Made by a program: the position numbers and the translations under genes. Below, in pieces: positions 34,484-43,687 of a stretch of 64,000 nt of DNA; position 1 is the first letter of the stretch; each line of letters begins with the position of its first letter. A model generated the notes under the pieces. It saw only the letters and a list, made by a program, of their open reading frames with translations. It ran no database searches and was not told the origin of the DNA. The DNA comes from Bacillus sonorensis NBRC 101234 = KCTC 13918. Lineage in GTDB: Bacteria; Bacillota; Bacilli; Bacillales; Bacillaceae. Location: the NCBI RefSeq assembly GCF_001592005.1, contig NZ_BCVZ01000008.1, forward strand, positions 87,334-151,333, written 5' to 3'.

Positions 34484-36523
34484 TCATTGATTGGCGTAAA
34501 CATTCTGAAAGACTGCCGTCGCCTCCCATACGTTCAAACCAAATCTTCCATTTGAAAATGTGTGGTCATCAGCGTCTATGACCAGGCGGCCATCCAAATA
34601 AATGTTGAAGTTGGAACCGTCAGCAACCGTTTTAAGATGATATTTTCGATTGACATCGATCGGTGTCTGGTGTTCGGCAATGACGGTGGCTGCCCCGTTC
34701 TCAAATTTAAAAAATTTGACGACGTCATGTTTGGCATCCACATTTGCCAGATAGCCGTTTTTAACGTCTTGATCCGCTCGAAACACAAGCGCTCCCGCCC
34801 CTCTTCCATTTCCATCTTTAATCAATATATCGGATTCATAAGTGAAGTCCGTTCCCGATGCTGAAGATGTAATAAAGGAATCGCCGTCAGAGCGCCCTTG
34901 TTTTCCTTCAATAGTGTCGGCCCACACGCCGTTTACGGTCGTCCAGCCGGCCAAATTGGATGTAAACGGCGACTGTCCCCATACCTTATTTATAGGATGA
35001 ATCGTCAAGGAGTTTAACTTTACAAAACCGTTTGAAGCGTACACCTCAAGCCCTTTGCTCGATTTATCCGGGAGAATGATGTCGGTGATTACCTGCTGTC
35101 CATCGTTTCCAAACACTTCGACTGAAGAACGGTCGACAAAAATGCGCATCTTCACCTTCCCATTCACCGGCCGTAATGGAGCGGTTTGTTTTCCGGTGTT
35201 AAAGCCTGGATGAAAGTCGGCCCTTCCGGATTGGCTGCGGTCGACAAACAGAGCGGCGCTGTTTGGATGATAGCCGATTTTCGTATATTGATCATCTCCC
35301 TTTCGAACTTTAAAACCAAATTCAGAAGCCATGCCGCTGTTTATTTGAAATTCTGCATTTATTTCATAGGCATCACCTGACAGACCCGCCAACAACTGAC
35401 CGCTCGCAGGAGATATGACCTTATGGTTCCACTCTCTGAAGGCTCCTCTGATTGAGTGCAGCTCTCTTATCGGGGTTTGAACAACTCTGATCCCTTCGGA
35501 AAGCGTTTTCAATTCTAGCTGTCTTGGAATCGTCGCCGCTCCTCTCCACGGAGATGTTGGAACATCATTGGCATATTGCCAATTGCTCATCCACCCTAAC
35601 CAGAGCCGTCTGCCGTCTGAAGACGGTATGTCAGACCAAGTAACAGCCGCGTAAAAATCTTTGCCGTAGTCCGTCCATAAAACTTGGCTTGAAGGATTTT
35701 CATTTTTGAAAGCGGTTCCATTAAAGTCGCCGACAAAATACTGCATCCCCGATCCTCCTGATACAGCCCCGTTTCCAACACTGACTTGCATCACCCATTT
35801 CTTCTGATGCGGATTTCCGTCCACAGGAAGCTCAAACAAATCCGGGCATTCCCACACCCCTCCGTGACTGCCCTGACCCTCTCCGAATTCACTTGCATAG
35901 ACCCATTCTTTCAGGTTGGGAGATGTATAAATCAGGATCCGATCCCCGGCCGCAAGCACCATCACCCACTTTTTTGTCTCTTCATGCCAAAAAACTTTCG
36001 GATCGCGAAAATCCTTTTTTCCCGGGTTCGGAATGACCGGGTTACCGGGGTATTTCTTCCATGTTCTTCCTTTATCATTGCTGTAGGCGATGCTTTGCAC
36101 TTGGTGCCCTTCGCGGTCCTGCGTATATACCGCGACCAGCGGCTTCTCCGCTCCGGTCTGAAAACCGGTTGTATTATTCCAATCGACGACTGCGCTGCCG
36201 GAAAAAATCGTTCCATTTTCATCTGGATGCAAGGCAACAGGAAGGTGCTTCCAATGAACCAGATCCTTGCTTACCGCATGGCCCCAATGCATCGGTCCCC
36301 ACTGCAGGCCATAGGGGTGATATTGATAAAACAGATGATATTCCCCTGCGTAATAAACCATTCCGTTTGGATCATTCATCCAGTTTGCTTCAGGAGTGAA
36401 ATGATATTGCGGCCGATGGTCTTCATCATAATAGCTTGGGTCGACTGCTTCAACAGGAAGTGCTCCAGGCAGCAAAAACATCAACATAGCTCCCATTTGA
36501 ACCAGTTTCTTTTTCATTCTCAT
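34484..36523 (-). CDS. sacC: Secreted levanase SacC (GH32)
   Basis: This roughly 680-residue exo-fructanase releases fructose from levan, inulin and sucrose outside the cell. A signal peptide (about 1-26, cleaved near VEA) is followed by the GH32 propeller. The nucleophile is Asp51 in WMNDPNG, the transition-state stabiliser is in FRDPKVFW, and the acid/base glutamate is in WECPDLF. The GH32 beta-sandwich and a further C-terminal lectin-like domain (about 530-680) complete it. The start at 36523 follows GGAGAG. It is the last gene of the levDEFG-sacC operon, about 200 bases after levG, and makes fructose for that PTS. Confidence 0.95.
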   Translation of the reverse strand: MRMKKKLVQMGAMLMFLLPGALPVEAVDPSYYDEDHRPQYHFTPEANWMNDPNGMVYYAGEYHLFYQYHPYGLQWGPMHWGHAVSKDLVHWKHLPVALHPDENGTIFSGSAVVDWNNTTGFQTGAEKPLVAVYTQDREGHQVQSIAYSNDKGRTWKKYPGNPVIPNPGKKDFRDPKVFWHEETKKWVMVLAAGDRILIYTSPNLKEWVYASEFGEGQGSHGGVWECPDLFELPVDGNPHQKKWVMQVSVGNGAVSGGSGMQYFVGDFNGTAFKNENPSSQVLWTDYGKDFYAAVTWSDIPSSDGRRLWLGWMSNWQYANDVPTSPWRGAATIPRQLELKTLSEGIRVVQTPIRELHSIRGAFREWNHKVISPASGQLLAGLSGDAYEINAEFQINSGMASEFGFKVRKGDDQYTKIGYHPNSAALFVDRSQSGRADFHPGFNTGKQTAPLRPVNGKVKMRIFVDRSSVEVFGNDGQQVITDIILPDKSSKGLEVYASNGFVKLNSLTIHPINKVWGQSPFTSNLAGWTTVNGVWADTIEGKQGRSDGDSFITSSASGTDFTYESDILIKDGNGRGAGALVFRADQDVKNGYLANVDAKHDVVKFFKFENGAATVIAEHQTPIDVNRKYHLKTVADGSNFNIYLDGRLVIDADDHTFSNGRFGLNVWEATAVFQNVYANQ

Positions 36524-36642
36524 GATTCTCTCCTTTCTTTTCCCTTCTTGTTTCCGGCCCGCTTCCTGTTGTATAAGCATATCGACTGTTACTGTGATGA
36601 CCAGCGGCTGACAAAACTGCGCCGTACTTGCGCCGCATAACC

Positions 36643-36667
36643 GCCCCCCAGCACGTATGCCGGGGCA
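36643..36667 (-). other. Hairpin in the levG-sacC gap
   Basis: On the minus strand GCCCC and GGGGGC, with inner GCA/TGC pairs, form a GC-rich hairpin in the 208-base gap. No T run follows. It may stabilise or separate the sacC message. Confidence 0.45.
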
Positions 36668-36731
36668 GCGTGTGTAACAAATTTGCGATTATAATAATCA
36701 GAAAAAGGCCTTATACGTTCAACTAAAGCGC

Positions 36732-37559
36732 TTATTTCAGGACTCCAGCCCAATAGCCAAGAATACCGATCATAAAAATGCCAAGTATAATGAGGAGCGG
36801 ATTCACTCCTTTGCGCAGCATCCACGCTACGAGCAGCGTCAATCCTAACGGCAGCACTCCCGGCATAATGCTGTCCAAAATATTTTGCACAGTTTGAACG
36901 TCAACTTTCCCGGAATCATTCTTAATTCTGGAGACGACGATCGGAATGTTGATGGTGGTCCACTTGGAGACGAGCGCCCCCATCACAAACAATCCGAGTA
37001 TTGAAGCGCCTTCCGTCAGTTTTTGAATGCGATTTCCAACCAAATCCTGCAAAATCTCCATGCCTTTGACATAGCCGTACTTTAAGCCATAATATTTTGT
37101 ACTTAATCTTATGGCATTGATTAAGAAAAAGAACAGCAAAGGTCCGGCTATATTTCCCCCCAGAGCGAGCGAGGCTCCCAAAGCCGCCAATACCGGGCGC
37201 AATGTTCCCCAGAAAATCGGGTCGCCTACACCCGCCAGCGGCCCCATTAAACCGATTTTCATGCCGCTGATGGCTTTTGCATCTATCCCTTTTTTGTTGG
37301 CCATCTCTTCTTCCATGGCAGCCGACACACCGAAAATGGGCGCTGTCAGCCACGGATGTGTATTGAACCATTCGAGGTGGCGCTGCAATGCTTCATTTCT
37401 TTTCGCCCCCGGGCCGTACAATTTTTTAATCGCCGGGATCATCACATAGCAGTATCCCAATGCCTGCACACGCTCAAAGTTAAATGAGCCGAGCAAAAAA
37501 TTCGAACGAATAAACATGCTGAATATTTCTTTTTTGGTTAATCTTTTTTCTGTCTCCAT
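36732..37559 (-). CDS. levG: Fructose PTS EIID component LevG
   Basis: This 275-residue mannose-family EIID membrane protein pairs with LevF to move fructose across the membrane. The family features are the long amphipathic N-terminus (RSNFLLGSFNFERVQALGYCYVMIPAIKKLYG), the cytoplasmic block AMEEEMANKKGIDAKAISGMKIGLMGPLAGVGDPIFWGT, and C-terminal helices ending LGIFMIGILGYWAGVLK. It lies 23 bases after levF in the operon. Sequence, length and order match B. subtilis LevG. Confidence 0.94.
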   Translation of the reverse strand: METEKRLTKKEIFSMFIRSNFLLGSFNFERVQALGYCYVMIPAIKKLYGPGAKRNEALQRHLEWFNTHPWLTAPIFGVSAAMEEEMANKKGIDAKAISGMKIGLMGPLAGVGDPIFWGTLRPVLAALGASLALGGNIAGPLLFFFLINAIRLSTKYYGLKYGYVKGMEILQDLVGNRIQKLTEGASILGLFVMGALVSKWTTINIPIVVSRIKNDSGKVDVQTVQNILDSIMPGVLPLGLTLLVAWMLRKGVNPLLIILGIFMIGILGYWAGVLK

Positions 37560-37582
37560 TCCTATATGTCCCTCCTCATTGT

Positions 37583-38389
37583 TTAGGCATCAAGGTCGTC
37601 ATCGTCATCATAGACGGCCAGGTTGTTGTCCGCTGCTGCGGCGACTGCTCCCTGGGCGCTGTTTTTTTGCATGACTTGTTGATATAAGAGCGCCAGGCAT
37701 AGTCCCAGAGCGCCGAATCCAACCAAATTGAAGTCGGTAAATGCCGCCAATAAAAAGCCGATATAGAAGAAAGGCTTCAAATACGGAATGTTCATCATAT
37801 TGATCACCATCGCGTACCCTACGACAACGATAATTCCTCCGCCCACCTGCAAACCTTTTGTGATGACTTCAGGAATATTTCCCAGGAAAGCCTGAACGGC
37901 GCTGACGCTGATCAATGCTACAATCAATGTCGGAATCATGACTCTGAGCGCCTGAAACACCATAGCGGTGATATGCATGATTTCAATTCCTTTCATATTT
38001 CCATCCTTGGCATATTTGTCAGCGCGGTGAATCAAAAAGACTGTGAGCGTACGGACAAAAATGGTCAGCGCTTGCCCTGCTGCGGCCAAAGCGACGGCGA
38101 CGGCAATTCCTTCGCCGATCCCCTGATCGGCAGTAATGACTAAAATGGTTGAAATCACAGAAGCGATGGCTGTGTCCGGCGCCATGGCAAGCCCGACATT
38201 CATCCAGCCCAACGCCATCAGCTCAAGGGTTCCGCCCAAAATGATTCCCGTTTTTAAATCCCCGAGCACCAAACCGACCAATGTGCAGGCGATCAGCGGA
38301 CGGTGTGTCTGCCCTTCATCCAAAACACTTCCTATACCGGTAATGGCTGCAATGATTAACAACAAAATAATTTGTATAGTAGACATCAT
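37583..38389 (-). CDS. levF: Fructose PTS EIIC component LevF
   Basis: This 268-residue mannose-family EIIC permease has the signature GTLELMALGWMNVGLAMAPDTAIASVIST and several membrane helices. It forms the translocation channel for fructose with LevG. It ends in an acidic tail (YDDDDDLDA). It lies 12 bases after levE, with the ribosome binding site in that gap. Length and sequence fit B. subtilis LevF. Confidence 0.94.
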   Translation of the reverse strand: MMSTIQIILLLIIAAITGIGSVLDEGQTHRPLIACTLVGLVLGDLKTGIILGGTLELMALGWMNVGLAMAPDTAIASVISTILVITADQGIGEGIAVAVALAAAGQALTIFVRTLTVFLIHRADKYAKDGNMKGIEIMHITAMVFQALRVMIPTLIVALISVSAVQAFLGNIPEVITKGLQVGGGIIVVVGYAMVINMMNIPYLKPFFYIGFLLAAFTDFNLVGFGALGLCLALLYQQVMQKNSAQGAVAAAADNNLAVYDDDDDLDA

Positions 38390-38400
38390 CTCATCCCCCT

Positions 38401-38892
38401 TTAAGATTTTGTTACGCTTCTTAAAATCTGCATAAAGTCTTCGCTGGCATCTGAAGGGAGCTGCCTCAATTCGAGTTTCACACCTAATTCATGTAATGTT
38501 TCAAACGCTTCTATATCTTTTTCGGTTACACTTACCGATTTTGTAATCTGCTTGCGGTTATTCTCGAAACGCATGCCTCCGACATTGACGGTTTTGATGG
38601 GGACGCCCGCTTCAATGAGAGAGACAATGTCGCTCGGGTTTTCAAATAAAAGCATCGCTGTTGTATCTTCATAGCGCGGACTATGAAATGCCTTTGCCAT
38701 TTTGGATATAGAAACGGCGCTGGCTTTGACGTTTGAAGGGGCGACAGAAAGAATCAGCGTTTTTCTCATGTCATCTGCTGCAACATCATCTGACACCACG
38801 ATGATCCGATCAGCTGCATGGATTTTAATCCACCTTGTCAATACTTGCCCGTGGATAAAGCGGTCATCGATTCTGGCTAATACAATCTTCAT
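38401..38892 (-). CDS. levE: Fructose PTS EIIB component LevE
   Basis: This 163-residue soluble EIIB of the mannose family carries the phosphorylated histidine His14 in DDRFIHGQVL. It receives phosphate from LevD and passes it to fructose during transport, yielding fructose 1-phosphate. In B. subtilis LevE also helps turn off LevR by phosphorylating it. The start overlaps the levD stop by four bases (ATGA), indicating coupled translation. Confidence 0.95.
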   Translation of the reverse strand: MKIVLARIDDRFIHGQVLTRWIKIHAADRIIVVSDDVAADDMRKTLILSVAPSNVKASAVSISKMAKAFHSPRYEDTTAMLLFENPSDIVSLIEAGVPIKTVNVGGMRFENNRKQITKSVSVTEKDIEAFETLHELGVKLELRQLPSDASEDFMQILRSVTKS

Positions 38893-39332
38893 AGTAGTTC
38901 ATCCTCTCTTTCATGATTGGCGGTGATCTTCATTTTTTCTAAATGTTCGCTGCAGACTTGAAAGCTTTCTTGACTGATGGTTTTCAATTTATTTAGCAAT
39001 TCCTTGAGCGGCATATGTGCTCTCAGGCCTAATGCTTCCAGCAAAATCGGCAGGTTCACTCCCGCGGCCATATCGATTCTTTGGTCCTTCACAATGAAAG
39101 GGGTGGCCGCATTATAGGGGGTGCCTCCAAAAATATCGACCAAAAAAAGCACCTCATGTTCCTCCGGAATATCCTTTAGCGCCTGGTTATATTTGTCCTG
39201 CAATGTTTGGATGCCTTCTCCTTTTAAAAACGGCACCGCGACCAGGTTGTCTTCTTCGCCAAAAATCATTCCCGAGGACTCCTTTAATGCTAAGGGAAAA
39301 TTGCCATGACCACTGATAATGACTGAAATCAT
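38889..39332 (-). CDS. levD: Fructose PTS EIIA component LevD
   Basis: This 147-residue soluble EIIA of the mannose family carries the phosphorylated histidine His9 in SGHGNFPLAL and the conserved VLFLVDIFGGTPYNAA. It takes phosphate from HPr and gives it to LevE. It is the first gene of the levDEFG-sacC operon, preceded by a perfect SigL promoter about 40 bases upstream and an AGGAGAGG site. Confidence 0.95.
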   Translation of the reverse strand: MISVIISGHGNFPLALKESSGMIFGEEDNLVAVPFLKGEGIQTLQDKYNQALKDIPEEHEVLFLVDIFGGTPYNAATPFIVKDQRIDMAAGVNLPILLEALGLRAHMPLKELLNKLKTISQESFQVCSEHLEKMKITANHEREDELL

Positions 39333-39372
39333 ACATGTTTGCTCCTCTCCTTTTTCGTTCGCCTATTTATTA

Positions 39373-39388
39373 TGCAAGTATCGTGCCA
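39373..39388 (-). promoter_or_regulatory. SigL (sigma-54) promoter of the lev operon
   Basis: On the minus strand TGGCAC-GATAC-TTGCA is a perfect sigma-54 promoter. LevR, encoded next door, is the expected activator. Confidence 0.95.
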
Positions 39389-39398
39389 ACACAGTTGT

Positions 39399-39412
39399 AT
39401 TAAGCGTTTTCA
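39399..39412 (-). promoter_or_regulatory. cre site upstream of the lev promoter
   Basis: On the minus strand TGAAAACGCTTAAT fits TGWAANCGNTNWCA except at the last two positions. It lies just upstream of the -24 element, as the known cre does in B. subtilis lev. Confidence 0.75.
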
Positions 39413-39429
39413 ATCAAGCGGGAGCCAGA

Positions 39430-39464
39430 TTTTTTTGTTTTTGAAACACATGTAAACAAAAAAA
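39430..39464. promoter_or_regulatory. Candidate LevR upstream activating sequence
   Basis: A dyad of TTTTTTTGTTT and its near-mirror AAACAAAAAAA is centred about 85 bases upstream of the expected start. The distance suits an enhancer-binding protein. No verified LevR consensus was applied. Confidence 0.45.
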
Positions 39465-39502
39465 TAAACCTGTATTAAAATGGCGCTCCATTTAATACAG
39501 GT
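39459..39502 (-). terminator. Terminator of levR
   Basis: ACCTGTATTAAAATGG (39468-39483) and CCATTTAATACAGGT (39488-39502) form a 15-base stem with one bulge. It is followed on the minus strand by TTTATTTTTTT. It separates levR from the lev operon and partly overlaps the candidate activator site. Confidence 0.85.
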
Positions 39503-39521
39503 TCAAGGTTAAAAACGGCTG

Positions 39522-42329
39522 TTAAAACAGCTGGCCCTGCAATTCTTCCGCAAAAATTGCGGCGATAAATAATTTTTCATCATCGCTGATTTTCAATCCC
39601 AGCTTTTGTTCATAAGGGTGTAATGTCCGCTCTGTTATGTGATAAACTTTTTCCAGCTGGCCGTTGATTTCTTCTTCCTCTGAAAATGCGATCGGGTTCT
39701 GCTTGACCTCCCTTTCAAAGGCAAAAGCGGTGTGCATAATCACTTTGATCATGACGGTATTATTTAAAATAATGCCAAGCTCATCCTGGATGGTTTGCAG
39801 CCACTCCAACAACATGTCTATCATATGATACGGGTTTAAAAAGACAAGATACTTTTTCAAGCTATCCTCGCAAAGCTCCCGCACAATAATATTTGTACCG
39901 GTAAATCCATCGCTCATCGGGATGCCGCCTTTTGTAATCGCCTGCTGAATCACCTTCTCCCCTTCTCCTCCAATTAATACTTCCAGAGAGACGTGCGGAG
40001 CATTGATCTTAGGATCCTTCGTTCCAACCGTGGCAAGAATCTCATACTCTTTTTCGATTTCTTTTATCCTGTTGGCTAATTTCATTGATGAAACCGTCAG
40101 AATGCTGATCGGTTCGTCAGAGGCCTTATTAACGATTGTTGTCAAGATTTCTTCCAGTTTTTTTGCCGTTCCGCTCCCTGTCGTACAGATAGAGACCAAC
40201 GCCTTCTTTTTGCCGGCTGAGGCAGGCTGCCGATCCCACAGCTCGATAAAATCCTTTGTAACCGAATCATATATTGCATGCAAATTTAAATTCAAATAGT
40301 TTACCTTTCTAACAGCATCCAGCACCATAGATGTCGTAACATTGCTGATCGTCTTGATGTTCACGCCTGTTTTTTCTTCGAGCTTGCTTTCAAGCATCGC
40401 GAGCGAGCCCATGTCCACAAGCATTAACACCCCTTCTCCTTCATCCATCTGCTTAATTTTCGCCGCCAGGCTTTCGATGATTTCCGACGGGGAAACCGTC
40501 AGGGGCATATCGACTGCCGCGATAGGTGTGCTTCCCAACAGTTCAATGGCGACTTCAACCATGGAGCTTGCCATGCTGTTGCCATGCGCGGCAACGACAA
40601 TCCCCACTCTTTTGTTCTCTTCCAATGATTTGATCGACTGGATCAGCATTGTTAAATAAATGACTTCTATTTCCGGAACAATGACTCTAAAATATTCTTG
40701 AATTTTATCCTTAAAGATGAGTGCGACCTGATATTCTTTCACATGGGTATCACGGATCTCGTCGGTCTCCTGTTCATTTAATACATCGATTTGCTTTCCC
40801 CGTTTTAGAAAGGCATCGATATGCATACTTAGGAAATAGATGAATTTGCGGCCAAATCTGCAATTGAGCTCGTGTTCCGCAACTTCTTTAAGCTCTTTCG
40901 TAATTTGTATCACCTTGTCATCGACAAATTTCAATAAGTGGTGGTTTTGAAATGTTCTTTGTTTAAAAAAACTTCTGACGTGCAAATGGATATCCGTTAA
41001 AATATATTGGTTGATTTCCTTTTTTGATAAGCCTTCTTTGTTTAGATTTTTTACTTTTTCTTCAATTAAATGATACAAATTAAATGAAAGATCATCGTCA
41101 AGTTTGGTTGTTTCATCTTCTACAATCGGCGATATGATGGTTGTAATATTGACATATTCAGAAATCATTTTGCTTCTTTCAATATTTTTGCTGCTGGAAA
41201 TCCAGTCTTGCTTGATTTCATCCGGCAGATCCCGGACGGTCAGTTCCACAACATCATCCTTATCAAGATGATTTAAAAATCCGTGTGCACAAACCAGCTG
41301 TACATTTGATTTCAACTGCCCAACGTTCCCGAACTTTGCAGAATGAATCAGCGCATTATATACATCAATGTGCACATTTAAATTTTTCTTGATCCGCTCC
41401 GCTTCTTTTCCCAATAAGAATGTTGTCAATTCGATTCTTTCTTTAAGAGACCGCTCTTCAAGGGAAGGAATATGTATGGTCATCGGAATTCTCCGCAAAA
41501 AAGTTTTCAATAATACGGAACTGGGGTTTTCTGTCGTAGCGCAAATAAACAATACTTTCGATGTTCTTCTGTGCTCTGTTTCCCCAAGCCTGTTATAAGT
41601 GCCGTTGTCAATAAAATAAAACAGCATTTCCTGTCCTTCAGGCGGAAGGCGGTGGATTTCATCCATGAACAGAATGCCTCCATCGGCCTGTTCGACTAAG
41701 CCGACTTTATCCTCGTCAGCGCCTGTAAATGTCCCTTTCTTATGTCCAAATAATTGAGAAAGCAATAATTGCGGATTGTTATAGTAATCTGCACAGTTAA
41801 ACGTAATAAATGGAGCGCCGGGCTTCAAGATGTCAGAGTAGATAGCGAATTGATAAATCCGGTTGGCAAACAGCGATTTGCCGGAACCTGTCGGACCTAA
41901 AAGCAGCATATGCAGGCCGTGAGGCGGATAAAAGACAGCCGCCTTTGCTTGGGAAATGGCTTTCTTTAAGCTGCCTTTCGCCCCAATCATCAGCTCCAGC
42001 GGATTCGTAGAAATTTTCCGGCGTATCCTTTTATGATTGCCTTGAAGCTGATGAAGATCTTCCACTTCCATCTTCTCTTTATTCCATTCCATGTTAAATA
42101 TTCTTTCGACGATCTCTACCGGAACATAGCGAACGGGGAATGTTTTAATCTTTACGGCCTTTTGGGCACGGACAAGGTTGTTCAATTCAAAGCTGACATT
42201 GGAACGCTCCATTTGCAATTGTTCGGCGATTTCCTTGGCTGAATGCCCCTGTACCTGTAAAAGCTGATCCAAGGTTACGTTCCGAAAATTGTGCATAAGC
42301 TGATGGTATATTTTATCGATTCTTTTCAT
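39522..42329 (-). CDS. levR: Sigma-54-dependent activator LevR
   Basis: This 935-residue PTS-controlled enhancer-binding protein starts with a winged-helix DNA-binding domain (about 15-80, HSAKEIAEQLQMERSNVSFELNNL). An AAA+ domain follows: Walker A GPTGSGKS at 145-152, the sigma-54 contact loop GTFTGA, and Walker B GILFMDEIH. Then come a PTS regulation domain, EIIA-mannose-like and EIIB-galactitol-like domains, and a second PTS regulation domain at the C-terminus. HPr and the lev EIIA/EIIB proteins control its activity by phosphorylation. The start at 42329 follows AAGGATGA; an ATG three codons upstream overlaps that site. It activates the SigL promoter of levD. Confidence 0.95.
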   Translation of the reverse strand: MKRIDKIYHQLMHNFRNVTLDQLLQVQGHSAKEIAEQLQMERSNVSFELNNLVRAQKAVKIKTFPVRYVPVEIVERIFNMEWNKEKMEVEDLHQLQGNHKRIRRKISTNPLELMIGAKGSLKKAISQAKAAVFYPPHGLHMLLLGPTGSGKSLFANRIYQFAIYSDILKPGAPFITFNCADYYNNPQLLLSQLFGHKKGTFTGADEDKVGLVEQADGGILFMDEIHRLPPEGQEMLFYFIDNGTYNRLGETEHRRTSKVLFICATTENPSSVLLKTFLRRIPMTIHIPSLEERSLKERIELTTFLLGKEAERIKKNLNVHIDVYNALIHSAKFGNVGQLKSNVQLVCAHGFLNHLDKDDVVELTVRDLPDEIKQDWISSSKNIERSKMISEYVNITTIISPIVEDETTKLDDDLSFNLYHLIEEKVKNLNKEGLSKKEINQYILTDIHLHVRSFFKQRTFQNHHLLKFVDDKVIQITKELKEVAEHELNCRFGRKFIYFLSMHIDAFLKRGKQIDVLNEQETDEIRDTHVKEYQVALIFKDKIQEYFRVIVPEIEVIYLTMLIQSIKSLEENKRVGIVVAAHGNSMASSMVEVAIELLGSTPIAAVDMPLTVSPSEIIESLAAKIKQMDEGEGVLMLVDMGSLAMLESKLEEKTGVNIKTISNVTTSMVLDAVRKVNYLNLNLHAIYDSVTKDFIELWDRQPASAGKKKALVSICTTGSGTAKKLEEILTTIVNKASDEPISILTVSSMKLANRIKEIEKEYEILATVGTKDPKINAPHVSLEVLIGGEGEKVIQQAITKGGIPMSDGFTGTNIIVRELCEDSLKKYLVFLNPYHMIDMLLEWLQTIQDELGIILNNTVMIKVIMHTAFAFEREVKQNPIAFSEEEEINGQLEKVYHITERTLHPYEQKLGLKISDDEKLFIAAIFAEELQGQLF

Positions 42330-42928
42330 GAATATCATCCTTTGTCCTTATTAGATAAGCTGTTAGACATTACGATTGTCATCAAGAGAGAACAGCGTTT
42401 TTCCCTTCTTATTACGTTTGAATGACGCATTTCTCTCCATCTTGAACGAATCCAATACCCCGAAAATTCAGAATGTTTTTTACCTGCCGTGAAAAGCTGC
42501 CCGCATCATGATGTCGTATGTTGACATTCAGGAGACGATTCTCTTTAGTTCTCACATGTCAGAGCAATCATCCCTAAAGAAACATCACCCACGCCTCCCA
42601 TCCCCGGAAAGGACTTCATTCGTGCTTTTATATCACTACATCTCTCTTCACCCTTTCCAAAGTCATAGCCTGTAAATAGTGTATCACTCCTCTGAAATTG
42701 ATTGGTGAAAAAATCTGATATCTATCAAAACAAACCTCATCAGCCGCGACAAAAAACCTAATACAAAATGAAGACTCCCCCTCCATTACATTCTAAATGG
42801 ATCATCCCGATTTATGACTTATATCTCAACGGAAAAATTTTAAGAGAGAAGCTGAAATTCATGATATGAAAGTGGCGGCAGGAATTCTGACTAAAGGCTG
42901 GTTTTAAGAGTTAAAACGGGGATTTCTG
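42330..42928. other. Gene-free stretch upstream of levR
   Basis: No supported gene is present. One minus-strand frame, about 42545-42715, is open for 56 codons with protein-like text (DTLFTGYDFGKGEERC and SFPGMGGVGDVSLGM) but no ribosome binding site. A second frame on the same strand overlaps it with CFDRYQIFSPINFRGVIHYL. I recognise neither; one may be an old gene fragment. Confidence 0.35.
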
Positions 42929-42967
42929 AAAAAAATAAAGACGGCCCTCACGTATTGAGGGCCGTCT
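42929..42967 (-). terminator. Terminator of yjdF
   Basis: AGACGGCCCTCA and TGAGGGCCGTCT form a perfect 12-base stem with a 5-base loop, followed on the minus strand by TTTATTTTTTT. Confidence 0.9.
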
Positions 42968-43021
42968 AAACGGCTTAGCCAAAGGATCACAGTGTCTCCG
43001 GGAGGCTCTAAAACAAATTTT

Positions 43022-43435
43022 TCACTTACCCCTATGCTTCTCTTTCGCTTTTTGTTTTCTCAATCTGTACTTTTGTTCCTTTTCTTTTTCCCGCTGCTCT
43101 TTATTCAACCGTTTGTTCATCGCTTTTTTTGCTTCCAGCCCTTGTTTGATTGCCTGTTGCGCCTTTGTTGACACGCCGGTGCTCTTCATTTCCTTTGCAA
43201 CCTGGCGCTGCAGTCTTTTCGGGTTTATCTTCTTTTTGGCTTCAGCTTTTATCCCAATCCCTTCTTGTTCGGTTTGGGAGATCACCTGTAAAAGCTGATG
43301 GTGAACAAAATTGAGGATTTCCACATCCTTCGGCTCCCGGCCAAACAGATGGCGGAATGCCTTTACATTCCCTTCCTGCACAATCTCAATGATGCCGATC
43401 CAAAACTGGCCGTCATAGTAAATCGTTAATTTCAT
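43022..43435 (-). CDS. yjdF: YjdF-family protein (DUF2992)
   Basis: This 137-residue protein has an N-terminal beta-rich YjdF domain (MKLTIYYDGQFWIGIIEIVQEGNVKAFRHLFGREPKDVEILNFV) and a long, highly basic Lys/Arg/Glu-rich helical tail (about 65-137) that could bind nucleic acid. Its biochemical role is unknown. In other Firmicutes yjdF genes follow the azaaromatic-binding yjdF riboswitch, and here too a structured leader lies upstream. The start follows GAGGAGGG. A strong terminator follows, so it is monocistronic. Confidence 0.88.
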   Translation of the reverse strand: MKLTIYYDGQFWIGIIEIVQEGNVKAFRHLFGREPKDVEILNFVHHQLLQVISQTEQEGIGIKAEAKKKINPKRLQRQVAKEMKSTGVSTKAQQAIKQGLEAKKAMNKRLNKEQREKEKEQKYRLRKQKAKEKHRGK

Positions 43436-43560
43436 AACGATTCCCTCCTCTACATTTATTGCCGAAGAATGATGGACATCCCGAGGAGGGGAAGGTTACT
43501 GACATTATCACAATGCATCCGGACTACCAACCGGATTGTGTTTTTTCATTCTTCATGATT
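43436..43560 (-). promoter_or_regulatory. Candidate yjdF riboswitch leader
   Basis: On the minus strand the leader pairs CACAATCCGG with CCGGATGCATTGTG, then carries a CCCCTCC/GGAGGG pairing that can mask the yjdF ribosome binding site. A promoter-like TTGGAA-N17-TAAATT lies upstream. The identification leans on the downstream gene and the visible pairing; I did not match the full covariance motif. Confidence 0.55.
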
Positions 43561-43586
43561 AATTTATCAAAATTTATAGACGTTTC

Positions 43587-43623
43587 CAAGATGCACTTTG
43601 CAGCGTGCAAAACGTGCATCTTG
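43587..43623. promoter_or_regulatory. 37-base nested inverted repeat upstream of yjdF
   Basis: The outer arms CAAGATGCAC and GTGCATCTTG are perfect, and inside them TTTGCA-GCG-TGCAAA is a second perfect dyad. The repeat lies just upstream of, and touches, the probable -35 box. No T run follows on either strand, so an operator is more likely than a terminator. Confidence 0.6.
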
Positions 43624-43687
43624 CCACACGGGAAATCATGTATCGCAAAAGGCTCTCTGTTGCACGTTTCCGTCCTTTTTCGCCAGC

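Noticed and set aside
35786..36640. 284-codon plus-strand frame inside sacC
   Set aside because: Antisense shadow covering the GH32 catalytic region.
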